A stretch of 18,571 nt of DNA from Holophagaceae bacterium UBA692. GTDB taxonomy: Bacteria; Acidobacteriota; Holophagae; Holophagales; Holophagaceae. Made by a program: the position numbers and the translations under genes. Positions 1 through 7,372 of this stretch are shown piece after piece; positions within the stretch are counted from its first letter, which is position 1; every line of letters begins with the position of its first letter. Location of the stretch: NCBI GenBank assembly GCA_002297665.1, contig DBMS01000075.1, positions 1-18,571 on the forward strand, given 5' to 3'. The notes under the pieces were generated by a model. That model saw only the letters and a program-made list of their open reading frames with translations. It was not told the DNA's origin and did not search any database.

Positions 1-213
1 GCTTGGCCAGGTGCAGGTCGTCTGGCGATGCCCCCGCGGCCGGCGTATTTGCCGCTGCCGGGGCCGAAGGGCTCGATGCGGGAGTGGGTGTCGTTGGTGT
101 GCAGGAGGGTGATGCGGCCCGCGCCCGGGGCGTCCTGGCCCGAAAGGGGCAGGCGGGAGGCGGCGGCTGCGGCCCCGAGGGCCTGGAGAAAGGTGCGGCG
201 TTCCATGGCGGGT
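1..213 (-). pseudogene. Broken partial copy of the metallophosphatase gene (5' end, with internal deletion)
   Basis: Positions 24-213 match 1878-2067, the start of the intact metallophosphatase gene and its ribosome-binding region, with a single difference (C at 43 versus T at 1897). Positions 1-22 match 1355-1376, further inside the same gene. About 501 bases between these blocks are missing and replaced by one base, a net loss of 500 that breaks the reading frame. The start codon (204-206, reverse strand) and the twin-arginine signal region are intact, so translation could begin, but no full phosphatase can be made. Similarity ends 8 bases upstream of the start codon, exactly where the intact copy runs into the upstream nucleotidase gene. 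The copy runs off the left edge, so its far end is unknown. An assembly error is the main alternative to a real duplication. Confidence 0.85.
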
Positions 214-256
214 ATTAGGAGGTAAGCCACACTAACGTTCAAGTAGCCACCATTTC

Positions 257-679
257 CTACGGCTGCTGCCTGGGTCCGACGAGGTGAGGCAAGTAGTCAG
301 CAGGCGAAAGCACGACCACCCCCTCTCGAACGGGTTCAGGGAAATGCTTGAGATTGCCTGTCACAAGCCAAGCCCCGGCGGCATGGGCCAGGGCGAGAAA
401 AGGCATGTCCTTGGGGTCCGGGCCTGGATGGGGCCAGGCGGCGGGGTCCGGCATTCGAAGGCTCTCCTCGATCAGGAACTCCAGCCAGCGAGGCGGAAAC
501 CCGTAGCGGCGGAACTTCGCTCTTCGAGCGACCTCCCGATACTCACCGATGATCCATGGGCAGGTGACCGCCTGAACCTGTCCCTCCAGCACCCAATCCA
601 TGACGATCTCCGCAGGCGCTCCTCCCGGCTTGATGCCTGCGGAAACAATAACGTTGGTGTCCAGGACGACCAATCTCAT
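257..679 (-). CDS. PIN-domain ribonuclease toxin of a type II toxin-antitoxin pair (VapC-like, COG1569-type)
   Basis: This 140-residue protein has the layout of the 'putative toxin-antitoxin system toxin component, PIN family'. It starts with the PIN strand-and-loop LDTNV (D7, N9). E46 lies in a G-E-Y-R-E-V helix, D91 in a D-P-K-D-M-P-F-L-A-L-A helix, and a TGNLKHF motif sits at 107-113. These acidic residues would hold the Mg2+ for RNA cleavage, as in PIN nucleases generally. In place of the aspartate many VapC proteins carry after TG, this one has N109, which is usual for this subfamily. The gene starts with ATG inside the stop of the antitoxin gene (ATGA overlap), so the two are translationally coupled. 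The RNA target cannot be read from sequence. Base composition is less GC-rich than the neighbours, which suggests acquisition. Confidence 0.9.
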   Translation of the reverse strand: MRLVVLDTNVIVSAGIKPGGAPAEIVMDWVLEGQVQAVTCPWIIGEYREVARRAKFRRYGFPPRWLEFLIEESLRMPDPAAWPHPGPDPKDMPFLALAHAAGAWLVTGNLKHFPEPVREGVVVLSPADYLPHLVGPRQQP

Positions 680-972
680 CGGGCCTTCCGGCGGAGGCGG
701 GACACGCGGACCTCGTCGATTTCCCGGTCAATCTCCTCCTCGCTTATCGGGCTCGCTCCAGATTCTCCCGCAAGGCGCCAGCCTTCCCGCAGGCTGGCCT
801 TCGCCATGGCCCGCCTCAGCTCCCGGTCCTCCAGGGTCACATCCCCAAAAACAGGAACCAGGAAGTAGGCCGGACCCTGTTGACCCGCCAGCAGGACCGT
901 TTCTCCCTTCGGCACGGACTCCAGGGCCTTGGTGCCTCGAGTCCGGAACTCTCGCAGCGATACCTGGCGCAC
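676..972 (-). CDS. Phd/YefM-type antitoxin of the PIN toxin
   Basis: This 98-residue protein begins MRQVSLREFRTRGTKAL, and the first 45 residues resemble the Phd/YefM DNA-binding fold (strand, helix, then an ETVLL...GPAYFLVPV sheet). The C-terminal half is charged and helical, as expected for the part that binds and masks the toxin. The start is GTG at 970-972, preceded on the coding strand by GAGGAGG at good distance. The nearby ATG at 977-979 is out of frame. The stop overlaps the toxin ATG by four bases. A 19-bp perfect inverted repeat just upstream (996-1014) fits autoregulation by the antitoxin. Assignment to Phd/YefM rather than another antitoxin fold rests on length, the N-terminal pattern and the partner. 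Confidence 0.82.
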   Translation of the reverse strand: MRQVSLREFRTRGTKALESVPKGETVLLAGQQGPAYFLVPVFGDVTLEDRELRRAMAKASLREGWRLAGESGASPISEEEIDREIDEVRVSRLRRKAR

Positions 973-993
973 GGTTCATCCTCCTCTTCGCCC

Positions 994-1021
994 AGTGTAG
1001 CCATTTTGGCTACAGGCGCAA
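994..1021 (-). promoter_or_regulatory. Toxin-antitoxin promoter with palindromic operator
   Basis: A perfect inverted repeat, TGTAGCC-ATTTT-GGCTACA, lies at 996-1014. On the coding (minus) strand it falls between a possible -35 TTGCGC (1021-1016) and a possible -10 TACACT (999-994) with a 16-base spacer. A repressor bound here would block RNA polymerase, the usual arrangement for antitoxin autoregulation. The palindrome is directly visible; the promoter boxes are weak matches and are inferred. Confidence 0.65.
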
Positions 1022-1166
1022 GGAGTTGAACTCTGGATCCCGTGTCTTGCGAACTACTCGGGTCTCTTCCGGAATGCGGGCTGCATGTTTTTTTGACAGT
1101 CTGAAGTGCACCGCGAGGATTCAGCCGGCAATGCGGATTGTGCCTGCCAAGTGAACGCTATTGGCC

Positions 1167-2060
1167 CTAGCCCAGGACCGGCACCGCCATGCCCGACGAC
1201 GCCATCTTCACGCCGCCCCGCACCGCGAAATCCATCCTCCCCAGGTTCACCCCGGCGAATCCCACCTGGAAGATCTCCGTCTCGCCCACCTTCACCGGGG
1301 CGTCCAGGAACGTGTGGCTGTGCCCGCCGATGATGACGTCGATGCCGGGCACCAGCTTGGCCAGGTGCAGGTCGTCCACGGCGTAGCCGTGGAGGTCGTG
1401 GCCCAGGTGGCTGAGCACCACCACCAGGTCCACCTTCTCCACCTCGCGGAGGTGCCTGATCACGGGCTTGACGGATTCCACGGGATCGCGCCAGTCGACG
1501 CCCAGGTGGTTCTTGGCCGAGACCAGGCCCTTGAAGTCGACGATCAGGCCGGTGATGCCCACCTTGACGCCCGGGAACGACCGGACCACGTAGGGGCGCA
1601 GGCGCGAAGCCAGGGCGGGGGCGCCCTTCGTGTCGAGGTTGCAGTTCAGGAAGGGGAACTTCGCCTCGGCCATGGCCGCCACCAGGGCGTCCACGCCGTT
1701 GTCGAAGTCGTGGTTGCCCAGGGTGCCGGCGTCGTAGCCGCACATGCTCATGAGGCGGTAGTCCAGGAAGCCCTTGTACTCGTTGAAGTAGGGGGTGCCC
1801 TGGAAGACGTCGCCGGCGTCGAGCACCAGGACGTTGGGGGTGGTGGCGCGGATCTGCTTGATCAGCGTGGCGCGGCGGGCGATGCCCCCGCGGCCGGTGT
1901 ATTTGCCGCTGCCGGGGCCGAAGGGCTCGATGCGGGAGTGGGTGTCGTTGGTGTGCAGGAGGGTGATGCGGCCCGCGCCCGGGGCGTCCTGGCCCGAAAG
2001 GGGCAGGCGGGAGGCGGCGGCTGCGGCCCCGAGGGCCTGGAGAAAGGTGCGGCGTTCCAT
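1167..2060 (-). CDS. Metallophosphatase, catalytic half of a split 5'-nucleotidase, Tat-exported
   Basis: This 297-residue protein carries the calcineurin-like metal-binding motifs of UshA/5'-nucleotidases: HTNDTH (D39, H41), DAGD (D84), GNHDFD (N116, H117, D118), a later LSHLG and GGHSH. They would hold two metal ions for removing phosphate from nucleotides or similar phosphomonoesters. The N-terminus MERRTFLQALGAAAAAS is a twin-arginine signal, which suggests export of a folded, metal-loaded protein. The protein stops after the catalytic domain; the substrate-binding domain that UshA has in the same chain is encoded by the gene just upstream, whose stop is 8 bases from this start. A damaged second copy of this gene's 5' end lies at 1-213. 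Confidence 0.92.
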   Translation of the reverse strand: MERRTFLQALGAAAAASRLPLSGQDAPGAGRITLLHTNDTHSRIEPFGPGSGKYTGRGGIARRATLIKQIRATTPNVLVLDAGDVFQGTPYFNEYKGFLDYRLMSMCGYDAGTLGNHDFDNGVDALVAAMAEAKFPFLNCNLDTKGAPALASRLRPYVVRSFPGVKVGITGLIVDFKGLVSAKNHLGVDWRDPVESVKPVIRHLREVEKVDLVVVLSHLGHDLHGYAVDDLHLAKLVPGIDVIIGGHSHTFLDAPVKVGETEIFQVGFAGVNLGRMDFAVRGGVKMASSGMAVPVLG

Positions 2061-2068
2061 GGCGGGTC

Positions 2069-2872
2069 CTAGAACTTGAAGGTCGAGGCCTTGATGGCCG
2101 CGGCGATTTCGGGGGAGTAGGTGTAGCGGGCGCCGGCCTCGGGCTGGATGGGCTTATGCTCGCGGCCCATGCGCTCGCACACGTCGATGACCAGCTGGCG
2201 CACCGGCTGGCCCGTGAGCTGGACGTTCCGCCCGTTCTTCAGGGTGGGGGTGCCGTCCCCGTTGGCCAGGAGGTAGTCCGTGGTGGCCACCAGGACCGTG
2301 GCGGCGGGGTCGATGGGGGTGCCGTCGCTCCAGGTGATGGACACCACCGGGTGGTCCGGGGTGCCGGTCACGGAGGCGCGGGCCCCGGAGAAGGGCTCGC
2401 CGCCCCGCCTCTGGATGCCCTCCTTGATGATCTGGACCAGCTCGGCGCCGGTGTACTCGGCGATCACAAGTTCGTTGTCGAAGGGGAGCACCTCGTAGAT
2501 GTCCTGGACCTTCACCTCGCCGGGGTTGATGTTCCGGCGGAGCCCGCCGGTGTTGGTGAAGGCGAACCGCACCGGGGCCTTGGCCACCTTGGTGGCGCCC
2601 TCCCGCATCACGTCGGCCAGGAAGAAGCCCAGGGGGTTGTCCCCGACCACCGTGGCCTTGCCGATGCCCTTGGGCGAAACCCCCAGCACGCGGCCGAAGC
2701 TCGCGTGGATCTTCTCGGCCAGGGGCGCCAGGTACCTGGCCACCTCGGCGTCGTCGGCCACCGCCGGCCCCACCGGGTTGGCCACCGCCAGGTCCATGCG
2801 GGGGGCGGGGGCCTGCGCCGCCAGGGCCAGGCCCAGGGCCCAGGTTCCTAGAATCATGGGGAGCTTTCTCAC
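2069..2872 (-). CDS. 5'-nucleotidase C-terminal (substrate-binding) domain as a separate secreted protein
   Basis: The 267-residue product begins with a Sec-type signal peptide (MRK, hydrophobic stretch, likely cut near AAQA at 18-21). The rest matches the 5'-nucleotidase C-terminal domain: NTGGLRRNI around 107-115, the DIYEVLPFDN block at 124-133 and DYLLANGDG at 199-207. In fused enzymes these regions form the substrate pocket. No metallophosphatase motifs are present, so it cannot be catalytic alone. It is first in a two-gene unit, 8 bases ahead of the catalytic half, so the order is the reverse of the domain order in UshA. The two halves probably meet in the periplasm, although one has a Sec and the other a Tat signal. 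Upstream lie 82 bases before the MenC-like gene on the same strand. Confidence 0.88.
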   Translation of the reverse strand: MRKLPMILGTWALGLALAAQAPAPRMDLAVANPVGPAVADDAEVARYLAPLAEKIHASFGRVLGVSPKGIGKATVVGDNPLGFFLADVMREGATKVAKAPVRFAFTNTGGLRRNINPGEVKVQDIYEVLPFDNELVIAEYTGAELVQIIKEGIQRRGGEPFSGARASVTGTPDHPVVSITWSDGTPIDPAATVLVATTDYLLANGDGTPTLKNGRNVQLTGQPVRQLVIDVCERMGREHKPIQPEAGARYTYSPEIAAAIKASTFKF

Positions 2873-2954
2873 GGGTTTCCTCTCGGTACGAAATGGGTCG
2901 TTGGCCTACCCGACAGTATGCCAGGGCGGGCATCAAACCAATAGGTATGAACGG

Positions 2955-4094
2955 TTAGCGAATCCGCTCCCGGTGCAGGGTATAGCGGTCCAGCCGCGCC
3001 GCGTCCAGAGTCACTCCGGTGCCGGGGCCCGGGGGGATGGCGATGAATCCGCCGGGTCCCAGCACTACCGGCGGATCCGCGATGTCCTCCCGGAAGTAGC
3101 GCCGGGTCTCCGAGGTGTCCCCGGGAATGGAGAAGTTGTCCACCGCCTGGAGGTGGATGTTCACGGCCCGGCCCAGGCCCGTCTCGTCCATGCCGCCGGA
3201 CCACACGGGGACCCCCCGTTCCTCGCAGAGCTTGGCGATGCGGATGGACTCCAGGAGTCCCCCCACCCTGCCCTGCTTGATGTTGATGACCCGGCAGGCC
3301 CCCAGGCCCAGGGCGGCTGCGGCGTCGTCCAGGCTGTGGATGGATTCGTCCAGGCACAGCGCGGTCTTCAGCTGGGGCTGCAGGAGGGAGTGCTGGTAGA
3401 TGTCGTGGTAGCCCAGGGGCTGCTCGATCATGGTGAGGTTGAAATCGTCCAGGCGCCGGAGGTGCGCGGCGTCGTCCAGGGTGTAGTCGCCGTTGGCGTC
3501 GGCCATGAGCGCCAGGTCCGGGAACCGCTCCCGCACCGCGGCCACCCAGTCCACGTCCTTGCCGCGCATGATCTTCATCTTCACCCGGTGGTACCCCTGG
3601 GCCACGGCCTCCTCCACCTTGGCCAGCAGGGCGCCGGTGGTCTCCTGGATGCCGATGCTGATGCCCGAAGGGATGGGCTTGGCCCCGAACCCCAGCAGCT
3701 GGTGGAGGGGGACCCCCTCGCGCCGGGCGAAGAGGTCCAGCAGGGCGTTCTCCACCGTGGCCTTGGCCATGGGATTGCCGCGCACCTTGCGGAAGCGGGC
3801 CAGGACCTCGCCCAGGGTGCGGCTGGGGTCCAGTTCCTTGAGCAGGAAGTCCCGGATGAGGTGCCGGGCGGTGGTGGTGGTCTCGCCGTCGTAGTAGGGG
3901 TCCGGGTCGGCCACGCATTCGCCCCAGCCCACGCAGCCCCCCTGCTCCAGGCGCAGGAGGAGGGCCTCCTTCACGGCCCAGCTGGCCACGCTTGTGCCGA
4001 AAGGCTCCACGAAGGGAACGCTCACCACCACGAAGTCGATGCGATCGAGGGCCCCCAGGACGACGTCGGAGGGAAAATGAAAATTTTTGCTCAT
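2955..4094 (-). CDS. menC: o-Succinylbenzoate synthase / N-succinylamino acid racemase family enolase (MenC-type)
   Basis: This 379-residue enolase-superfamily enzyme fits the OSBS/NSAR branch in length and motifs. It shows SGISIGIQ (143-150), the catalytic KMK (K172, K174), metal ligands D199 (DANGDY), E224 (IEQP) and D249 (DES), a second catalytic lysine K273 (NIKQGRVGG), and the branch marker PGDTSETRRYF (324-334). In menaquinone synthesis the enzyme dehydrates SHCHC to o-succinylbenzoate; many relatives instead or also racemise N-succinylamino acids. No other men genes are in the window, so pathway context gives no help and the exact substrate is uncertain. The ATG at 4092-4094 is preceded on the coding strand by AGAGG five bases away. 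It is divergent from the P-loop gene. Confidence 0.88.
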   Translation of the reverse strand: MSKNFHFPSDVVLGALDRIDFVVVSVPFVEPFGTSVASWAVKEALLLRLEQGGCVGWGECVADPDPYYDGETTTTARHLIRDFLLKELDPSRTLGEVLARFRKVRGNPMAKATVENALLDLFARREGVPLHQLLGFGAKPIPSGISIGIQETTGALLAKVEEAVAQGYHRVKMKIMRGKDVDWVAAVRERFPDLALMADANGDYTLDDAAHLRRLDDFNLTMIEQPLGYHDIYQHSLLQPQLKTALCLDESIHSLDDAAAALGLGACRVINIKQGRVGGLLESIRIAKLCEERGVPVWSGGMDETGLGRAVNIHLQAVDNFSIPGDTSETRRYFREDIADPPVVLGPGGFIAIPPGPGTGVTLDAARLDRYTLHRERIR

Positions 4095-4171
4095 GTATCC
4101 TCTCTAGGTTTCACATCTGGCCGGTTGTGGGATGATTGATTCTATACCGCATCATCATGAGGAACCTACGA
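4095..4171. promoter_or_regulatory. Divergent intergenic region between the enolase and P-loop genes
   Basis: These 77 bases must carry the start signals for both flanking genes, at least for translation. The minus-strand enolase has AGAGG close to its start. The plus-strand gene has GAGGA at 4159-4163, eight bases before the ATG at 4172. TATACC at 4143-4148 is a possible plus-strand -10 box, but no convincing -35 lies at the right distance. No operator palindrome stands out. Confidence 0.35.
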
Positions 4172-5161
4172 ATGCAAGCGAAGCCCCTGGACACCCTGCT
4201 CCTTTTCAGCCTCCCAGCCTCAGGCAAGTCGGAAATGCGCCGCTACCTGGCCAGCCTCACCCCGGACCAGTGCCGGGACGATTTCGGCATGGGCCCCACG
4301 TCGCAGCTCGACGACTACCCGTACGTCCATCTCATGCACCGCATCGACGATGAGCTCCAGGCCCGCGGCTGCGGCTACCGGTTCTACTACGGCCCCACCC
4401 GCCCCTTCCAGGACGAGTGGACCTGGGCCGCCCTGATCGAGCTGCTCAACGAGGACTACGCCAACCTGCGCAAGGGCGCCCACACCGAAGTCCCCAGCGC
4501 CGCCCAGCTCCTCTTCGACCGCATGGACGAGGCCCGGGTCCGCGCCGGCATGGTGCCCGCCCTGGACGAGCTGCCCCACCGCATCCGCAAGTCCATGGCC
4601 GAGGCCCTGGAGGCCGAGTGCCGCGCCGAGCTGGACGCCCTGAACCGCCAGAACGCCCTGGGCATCGAGGGCCGGACGATCGTCATCGAGGCCGCCCGCG
4701 GCGGCGCCAACGGCTCGGCCTTCCCCCTCACCCCGCCCCACGGCTACGCCACCGCCTTCCAGCACCTGTCCACGGACATCCTGGACCGCGCCAGCCTCAT
4801 GTACATCTGGGTGGAGCCCGCCCAGAGCCGCCACAAGAACATCGAGCGCGGCAAGCCCGACGGCCAGGGCAGCATCCTGAACCACAGCGTGCCCATGGAG
4901 GTGATGCTGGGCCAGTACGGCTGCGACGACATGGCCTACCTGCTCGAGCAGAGCGACCGCCCCGGCACCATCCGGGTGGACCGCCTCGTGGCCGAGGGGG
5001 ACCGCTACAGCACCCGCACCTGGCACATCCCCGCCTCGCGCTTCGACAACCGGAAGGACCTGACCACCTTCGTGCGCGCCCCCCGGGAGGCCTGGAAGCC
5101 CGAGGACGTGGCCGCCATCCACGGGGGCCTCAAGGAGACGTTCCGGAACTTCGGCCGCTAG
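4172..5161 (+). CDS. Conserved-looking P-loop (kinase-like) protein of unknown function
   Basis: I do not recognise this protein. With the start at 4172 it has 329 residues. Near its N-terminus is a P-loop-like stretch, hydrophobic LLLFSLPASGKS (9-20), in which the first conserved glycine or alanine of Walker A is a serine. A second hydrophobic strand, TIVIEAARGG (169-178), could be a Walker B-like element. The protein has no signal peptide or membrane segment. The placement of the P-loop and the many basic residues resemble small-molecule or zeta-type P-loop kinases, but that is inference. I chose 4172 over the upstream ATGs at 4136 and 4157 because GAGGA sits eight bases before it. The stop is one base from the start of the membrane protein downstream, so the two are almost certainly co-expressed. 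Confidence 0.75.
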   Translation: MQAKPLDTLLLFSLPASGKSEMRRYLASLTPDQCRDDFGMGPTSQLDDYPYVHLMHRIDDELQARGCGYRFYYGPTRPFQDEWTWAALIELLNEDYANLRKGAHTEVPSAAQLLFDRMDEARVRAGMVPALDELPHRIRKSMAEALEAECRAELDALNRQNALGIEGRTIVIEAARGGANGSAFPLTPPHGYATAFQHLSTDILDRASLMYIWVEPAQSRHKNIERGKPDGQGSILNHSVPMEVMLGQYGCDDMAYLLEQSDRPGTIRVDRLVAEGDRYSTRTWHIPASRFDNRKDLTTFVRAPREAWKPEDVAAIHGGLKETFRNFGR

Positions 5162-5162
5162 C

Positions 5163-6260
5163 ATGTTCAAATCAGCCGAAGGCAGCACCGAACGGCTCCT
5201 GCAGCTGTGCACGGGCTATTTCCTCCTGTACGTCGTCACGGGCCTCGTGGTGAAGGCGTTCACCGGGGCGCCCCACACGCCCATGGGCACCCCGCCCATG
5301 AACGACATCGCGTTCCTGGCCTACAACACCCTGGGCGCCAACCTCACCTGCCTGATCCCGGCGGTGGTCCTGGGGTGGTGGCGGCTGAAGTCCATCCGCC
5401 CCGTCCGGGTGTGGGGCGCGGAGGTCCCCTCGGAGATCTTCTACATCATCCCCAGCGGCATCTGCACGGCCATCGTCATCCCCACCACGACCCTGATGTA
5501 CACCCTGCCCATCTCCGTGATGGTGGCCATGGTGATCATGCGGGCCTCGGTCATCGTCATCGGCCGGGTCGTGGACGGTGTCCAGATCGCCCAGGGCATC
5601 CTCCAGAAGCGCATCTACTGGGAGGAGAACGCGGCTGTCGTCTTCGCGGTGCTGGCCGCGTGCATCGAGCTGTTCGGGCCCCACACCGGGGGCTTCGCCT
5701 TCCTGCGTAACCAGGCCGCGGTGGTGATCTTCACCAGCTACATCTCCTCCTACGCCATCCGCATCTACATCATGAACTACTACAAGAACACCCGCCCCAA
5801 GGGCGCGCCCCTGGACAACAAGGCCTTTTTCGCGGTGGAGCAGATCGCGGCCTCGGTGACCATGGTGTGCCTCGCGCTGGCGGTGTTCTTCTCGCCCCGG
5901 ATCGTCCCTGCCTGGGCCGAGGTGAGGCAGATCGCGGCCTTCGTGGGCGCCATCCGCACCCCCAGCCCCGGCTGGCTCTGGGCCTCCTTCTCGGGCCTGG
6001 CCTTCGGCCTCGTGGCGTTCTTCTCCGTGTTCATCTTCATGTTCAAGGGGCGCACCGCCACCTTCACCGGCCTGATCAACCGGCTCACCTCGCTGGTGGC
6101 CGGCACCACCGCCACCCTCCTGGGGCACTGGCTCTTCGCGAGCCGCCTGCCCAGCCTGCAGAACTGGGTGTCCCTGGGCTTCGTGCTGGTGGCCGTGTTC
6201 TTCCTCTCCCGCGCCGAACGGCGCCGGGCGCTGGAGCTCAAGCTGGCCCGGGAGATCTGA
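5163..6260 (+). CDS. Multi-spanning membrane protein, DMT/EamA-like arrangement, function unknown
   Basis: This 365-residue protein is largely hydrophobic, with roughly nine to ten membrane segments spread from residue 15 to about 350. They are separated by short loops and followed by a basic tail (SRAERRRALELKLAREI). The spacing resembles ten-helix drug/metabolite transporters and nucleotide-sugar transporters, but I see no diagnostic motif, so a transport role is a guess. Notable is a cytosol-like loop at about 137-150 with IGRVVDGVQIAQG. It begins one base after the P-loop gene stop and is probably translated by coupling. Its 3' end overlaps the convergent acyltransferase gene by 23 bases. 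Confidence 0.75.
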   Translation: MFKSAEGSTERLLQLCTGYFLLYVVTGLVVKAFTGAPHTPMGTPPMNDIAFLAYNTLGANLTCLIPAVVLGWWRLKSIRPVRVWGAEVPSEIFYIIPSGICTAIVIPTTTLMYTLPISVMVAMVIMRASVIVIGRVVDGVQIAQGILQKRIYWEENAAVVFAVLAACIELFGPHTGGFAFLRNQAAVVIFTSYISSYAIRIYIMNYYKNTRPKGAPLDNKAFFAVEQIAASVTMVCLALAVFFSPRIVPAWAEVRQIAAFVGAIRTPSPGWLWASFSGLAFGLVAFFSVFIFMFKGRTATFTGLINRLTSLVAGTTATLLGHWLFASRLPSLQNWVSLGFVLVAVFFLSRAERRRALELKLAREI

Positions 6261-7281
6261 CCGCCCGGATCGTGTAGCAGTGGTTCACGTGCCGCACGCC
6301 CCCGTAGTCGAACTTGTACCGCTCGTCGCCGCGGGCCAGGTCGAAGACGGGGGCGTCGGTGTGCTCGATGAGGTGCCTCAGCGTTCCGGTGATGAGCAGC
6401 CCGCCCGGGCTGTACTTCGCGAACGCGCCCTCGATGGCCAGGAAGGGCAGCGTGATCGACCCGTCCCCGGCCCGGAAGCCCGCGCAGAATCCGGCCACGT
6501 CGCCGCCGATGGTGAGGATGGAGTAGAAGGTGTTGGGCAGGCGGCCCAGGGCCAGCATGGTGGGGTTGAACCACCTGCGCAGGAAGTAGGGGAAGTATTT
6601 CCGCACCTGGAAATTGATGCCCTTCTCCCGCATGCGCCGCCAGTACAGGTCGAATAGCCGGAGCTGGGTGGCGAACGGCATGGGGCGGTCCAGGAAGGTC
6701 CGGACCTCCCAGCTGCGTCCGTCCGCCTCCAGGTGCCGCACGGCGGCCCGGAGCTTCTGGCGGAGCCCCTTGCTCAGGGTGCCCAGGTAGCCCTCGTAGT
6801 CGGATCCCAGCGGGATGTGGACGCAGGGCATCGCCCGGCATTCAAAGGCCTCCGGGGGGAAGGCCGCCTGGATCAGGCGGTCCATGCGGCTGCCGGCCCG
6901 GACCCGGCTGAAGGTGAAGGCCAGGGGGCGCCCGTCCGCGATGCCCTCCAGGGCGAAGCGCAGGGCCTCCGGCGTCGCGGCCTCGTCCGTGATCGCCTCC
7001 AGGTACCCGGCCTGGGAGAACTCGCCCCAGAGGAAGGCCTGCCCCGCCATGCCGGCCCGTCCCAGGTGGAGGGGCAGCAGCAGCACGGTGCGATCGGCGT
7101 CGTCCCGCACTTCGTAGACGACGTTGCGGTACAGGTGCCGGGTGGAAAGCAGGAAGAACCTACCGACGACGCGGGCGTAGTCGAAGGCCTGGAAGGGCGT
7201 GTGGTCCCGCCCGTCTCCGTAGAGCGCCCGCCAGGGCCCTTCGGCCGATCGCAGGTCCTTGTGCAGTATGAGCCGGGGCAT
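6238..7281 (-). CDS. GNAT-fold acyltransferase of the CelD/BcsL (Acetyltransf_6) type
   Basis: The 347-residue protein has the C-terminal pattern of CelD/BcsL and FemAB-like acyltransferases: a K-G-L-R-Q-K-L-R-A-A-V-R-H-L-E helix (171-185), the IGGDVAGFCAGF strand pair (258-269), KYSPGGLLITGTLRHLIE (289-306) and the typical end motif FDLARGDERYKFDYG (313-327). Family members transfer acyl or aminoacyl groups to polysaccharide, lipid or peptidoglycan precursors; the substrate here cannot be told. It has no signal peptide, so it is cytoplasmic. The ATG at 7279-7281 has AAAGGG just upstream on the coding strand. It stands alone: its 3' end overlaps the convergent membrane-protein gene tail to tail and 91 bases separate it from the MFS gene upstream. 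It might act together with one of these neighbours, but nothing in the sequence proves it. Confidence 0.82.
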   Translation of the reverse strand: MPRLILHKDLRSAEGPWRALYGDGRDHTPFQAFDYARVVGRFFLLSTRHLYRNVVYEVRDDADRTVLLLPLHLGRAGMAGQAFLWGEFSQAGYLEAITDEAATPEALRFALEGIADGRPLAFTFSRVRAGSRMDRLIQAAFPPEAFECRAMPCVHIPLGSDYEGYLGTLSKGLRQKLRAAVRHLEADGRSWEVRTFLDRPMPFATQLRLFDLYWRRMREKGINFQVRKYFPYFLRRWFNPTMLALGRLPNTFYSILTIGGDVAGFCAGFRAGDGSITLPFLAIEGAFAKYSPGGLLITGTLRHLIEHTDAPVFDLARGDERYKFDYGGVRHVNHCYTIRAVRSPGPA

Positions 7282-7372
7282 CCATCCCTTTCAGGGCCTT
7301 GGGGATTCGAGGGTCATGCGTCGAGGTGCTGCGTCCCACCCTACCACCGGGCCTTCTGGCGGCCAACCACCT

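Noticed and set aside
1028..1062. On the minus strand the sequence near GTTCGCAAGACACGG and GAGTTCAACTC looked like a tRNA 3' part.
   Set aside because: No T-stem of five pairs, no acceptor stem and no anticodon arm could be formed.
1093..1121. TTGACA on the plus strand as a promoter.
   Set aside because: No acceptable -10 box follows at the right distance and no plus-strand gene lies downstream.
2920..2936. Hairpin ATGCC/GGCAT between the nucleotidase and enolase genes as a terminator.
   Set aside because: The stem has only five pairs and no run of T follows on either strand.
2499..4139. Long plus-strand open frame of 546 codons opposite the enolase.
   Set aside because: It is a shadow of the minus-strand enolase gene, with low-complexity composition and no motifs.
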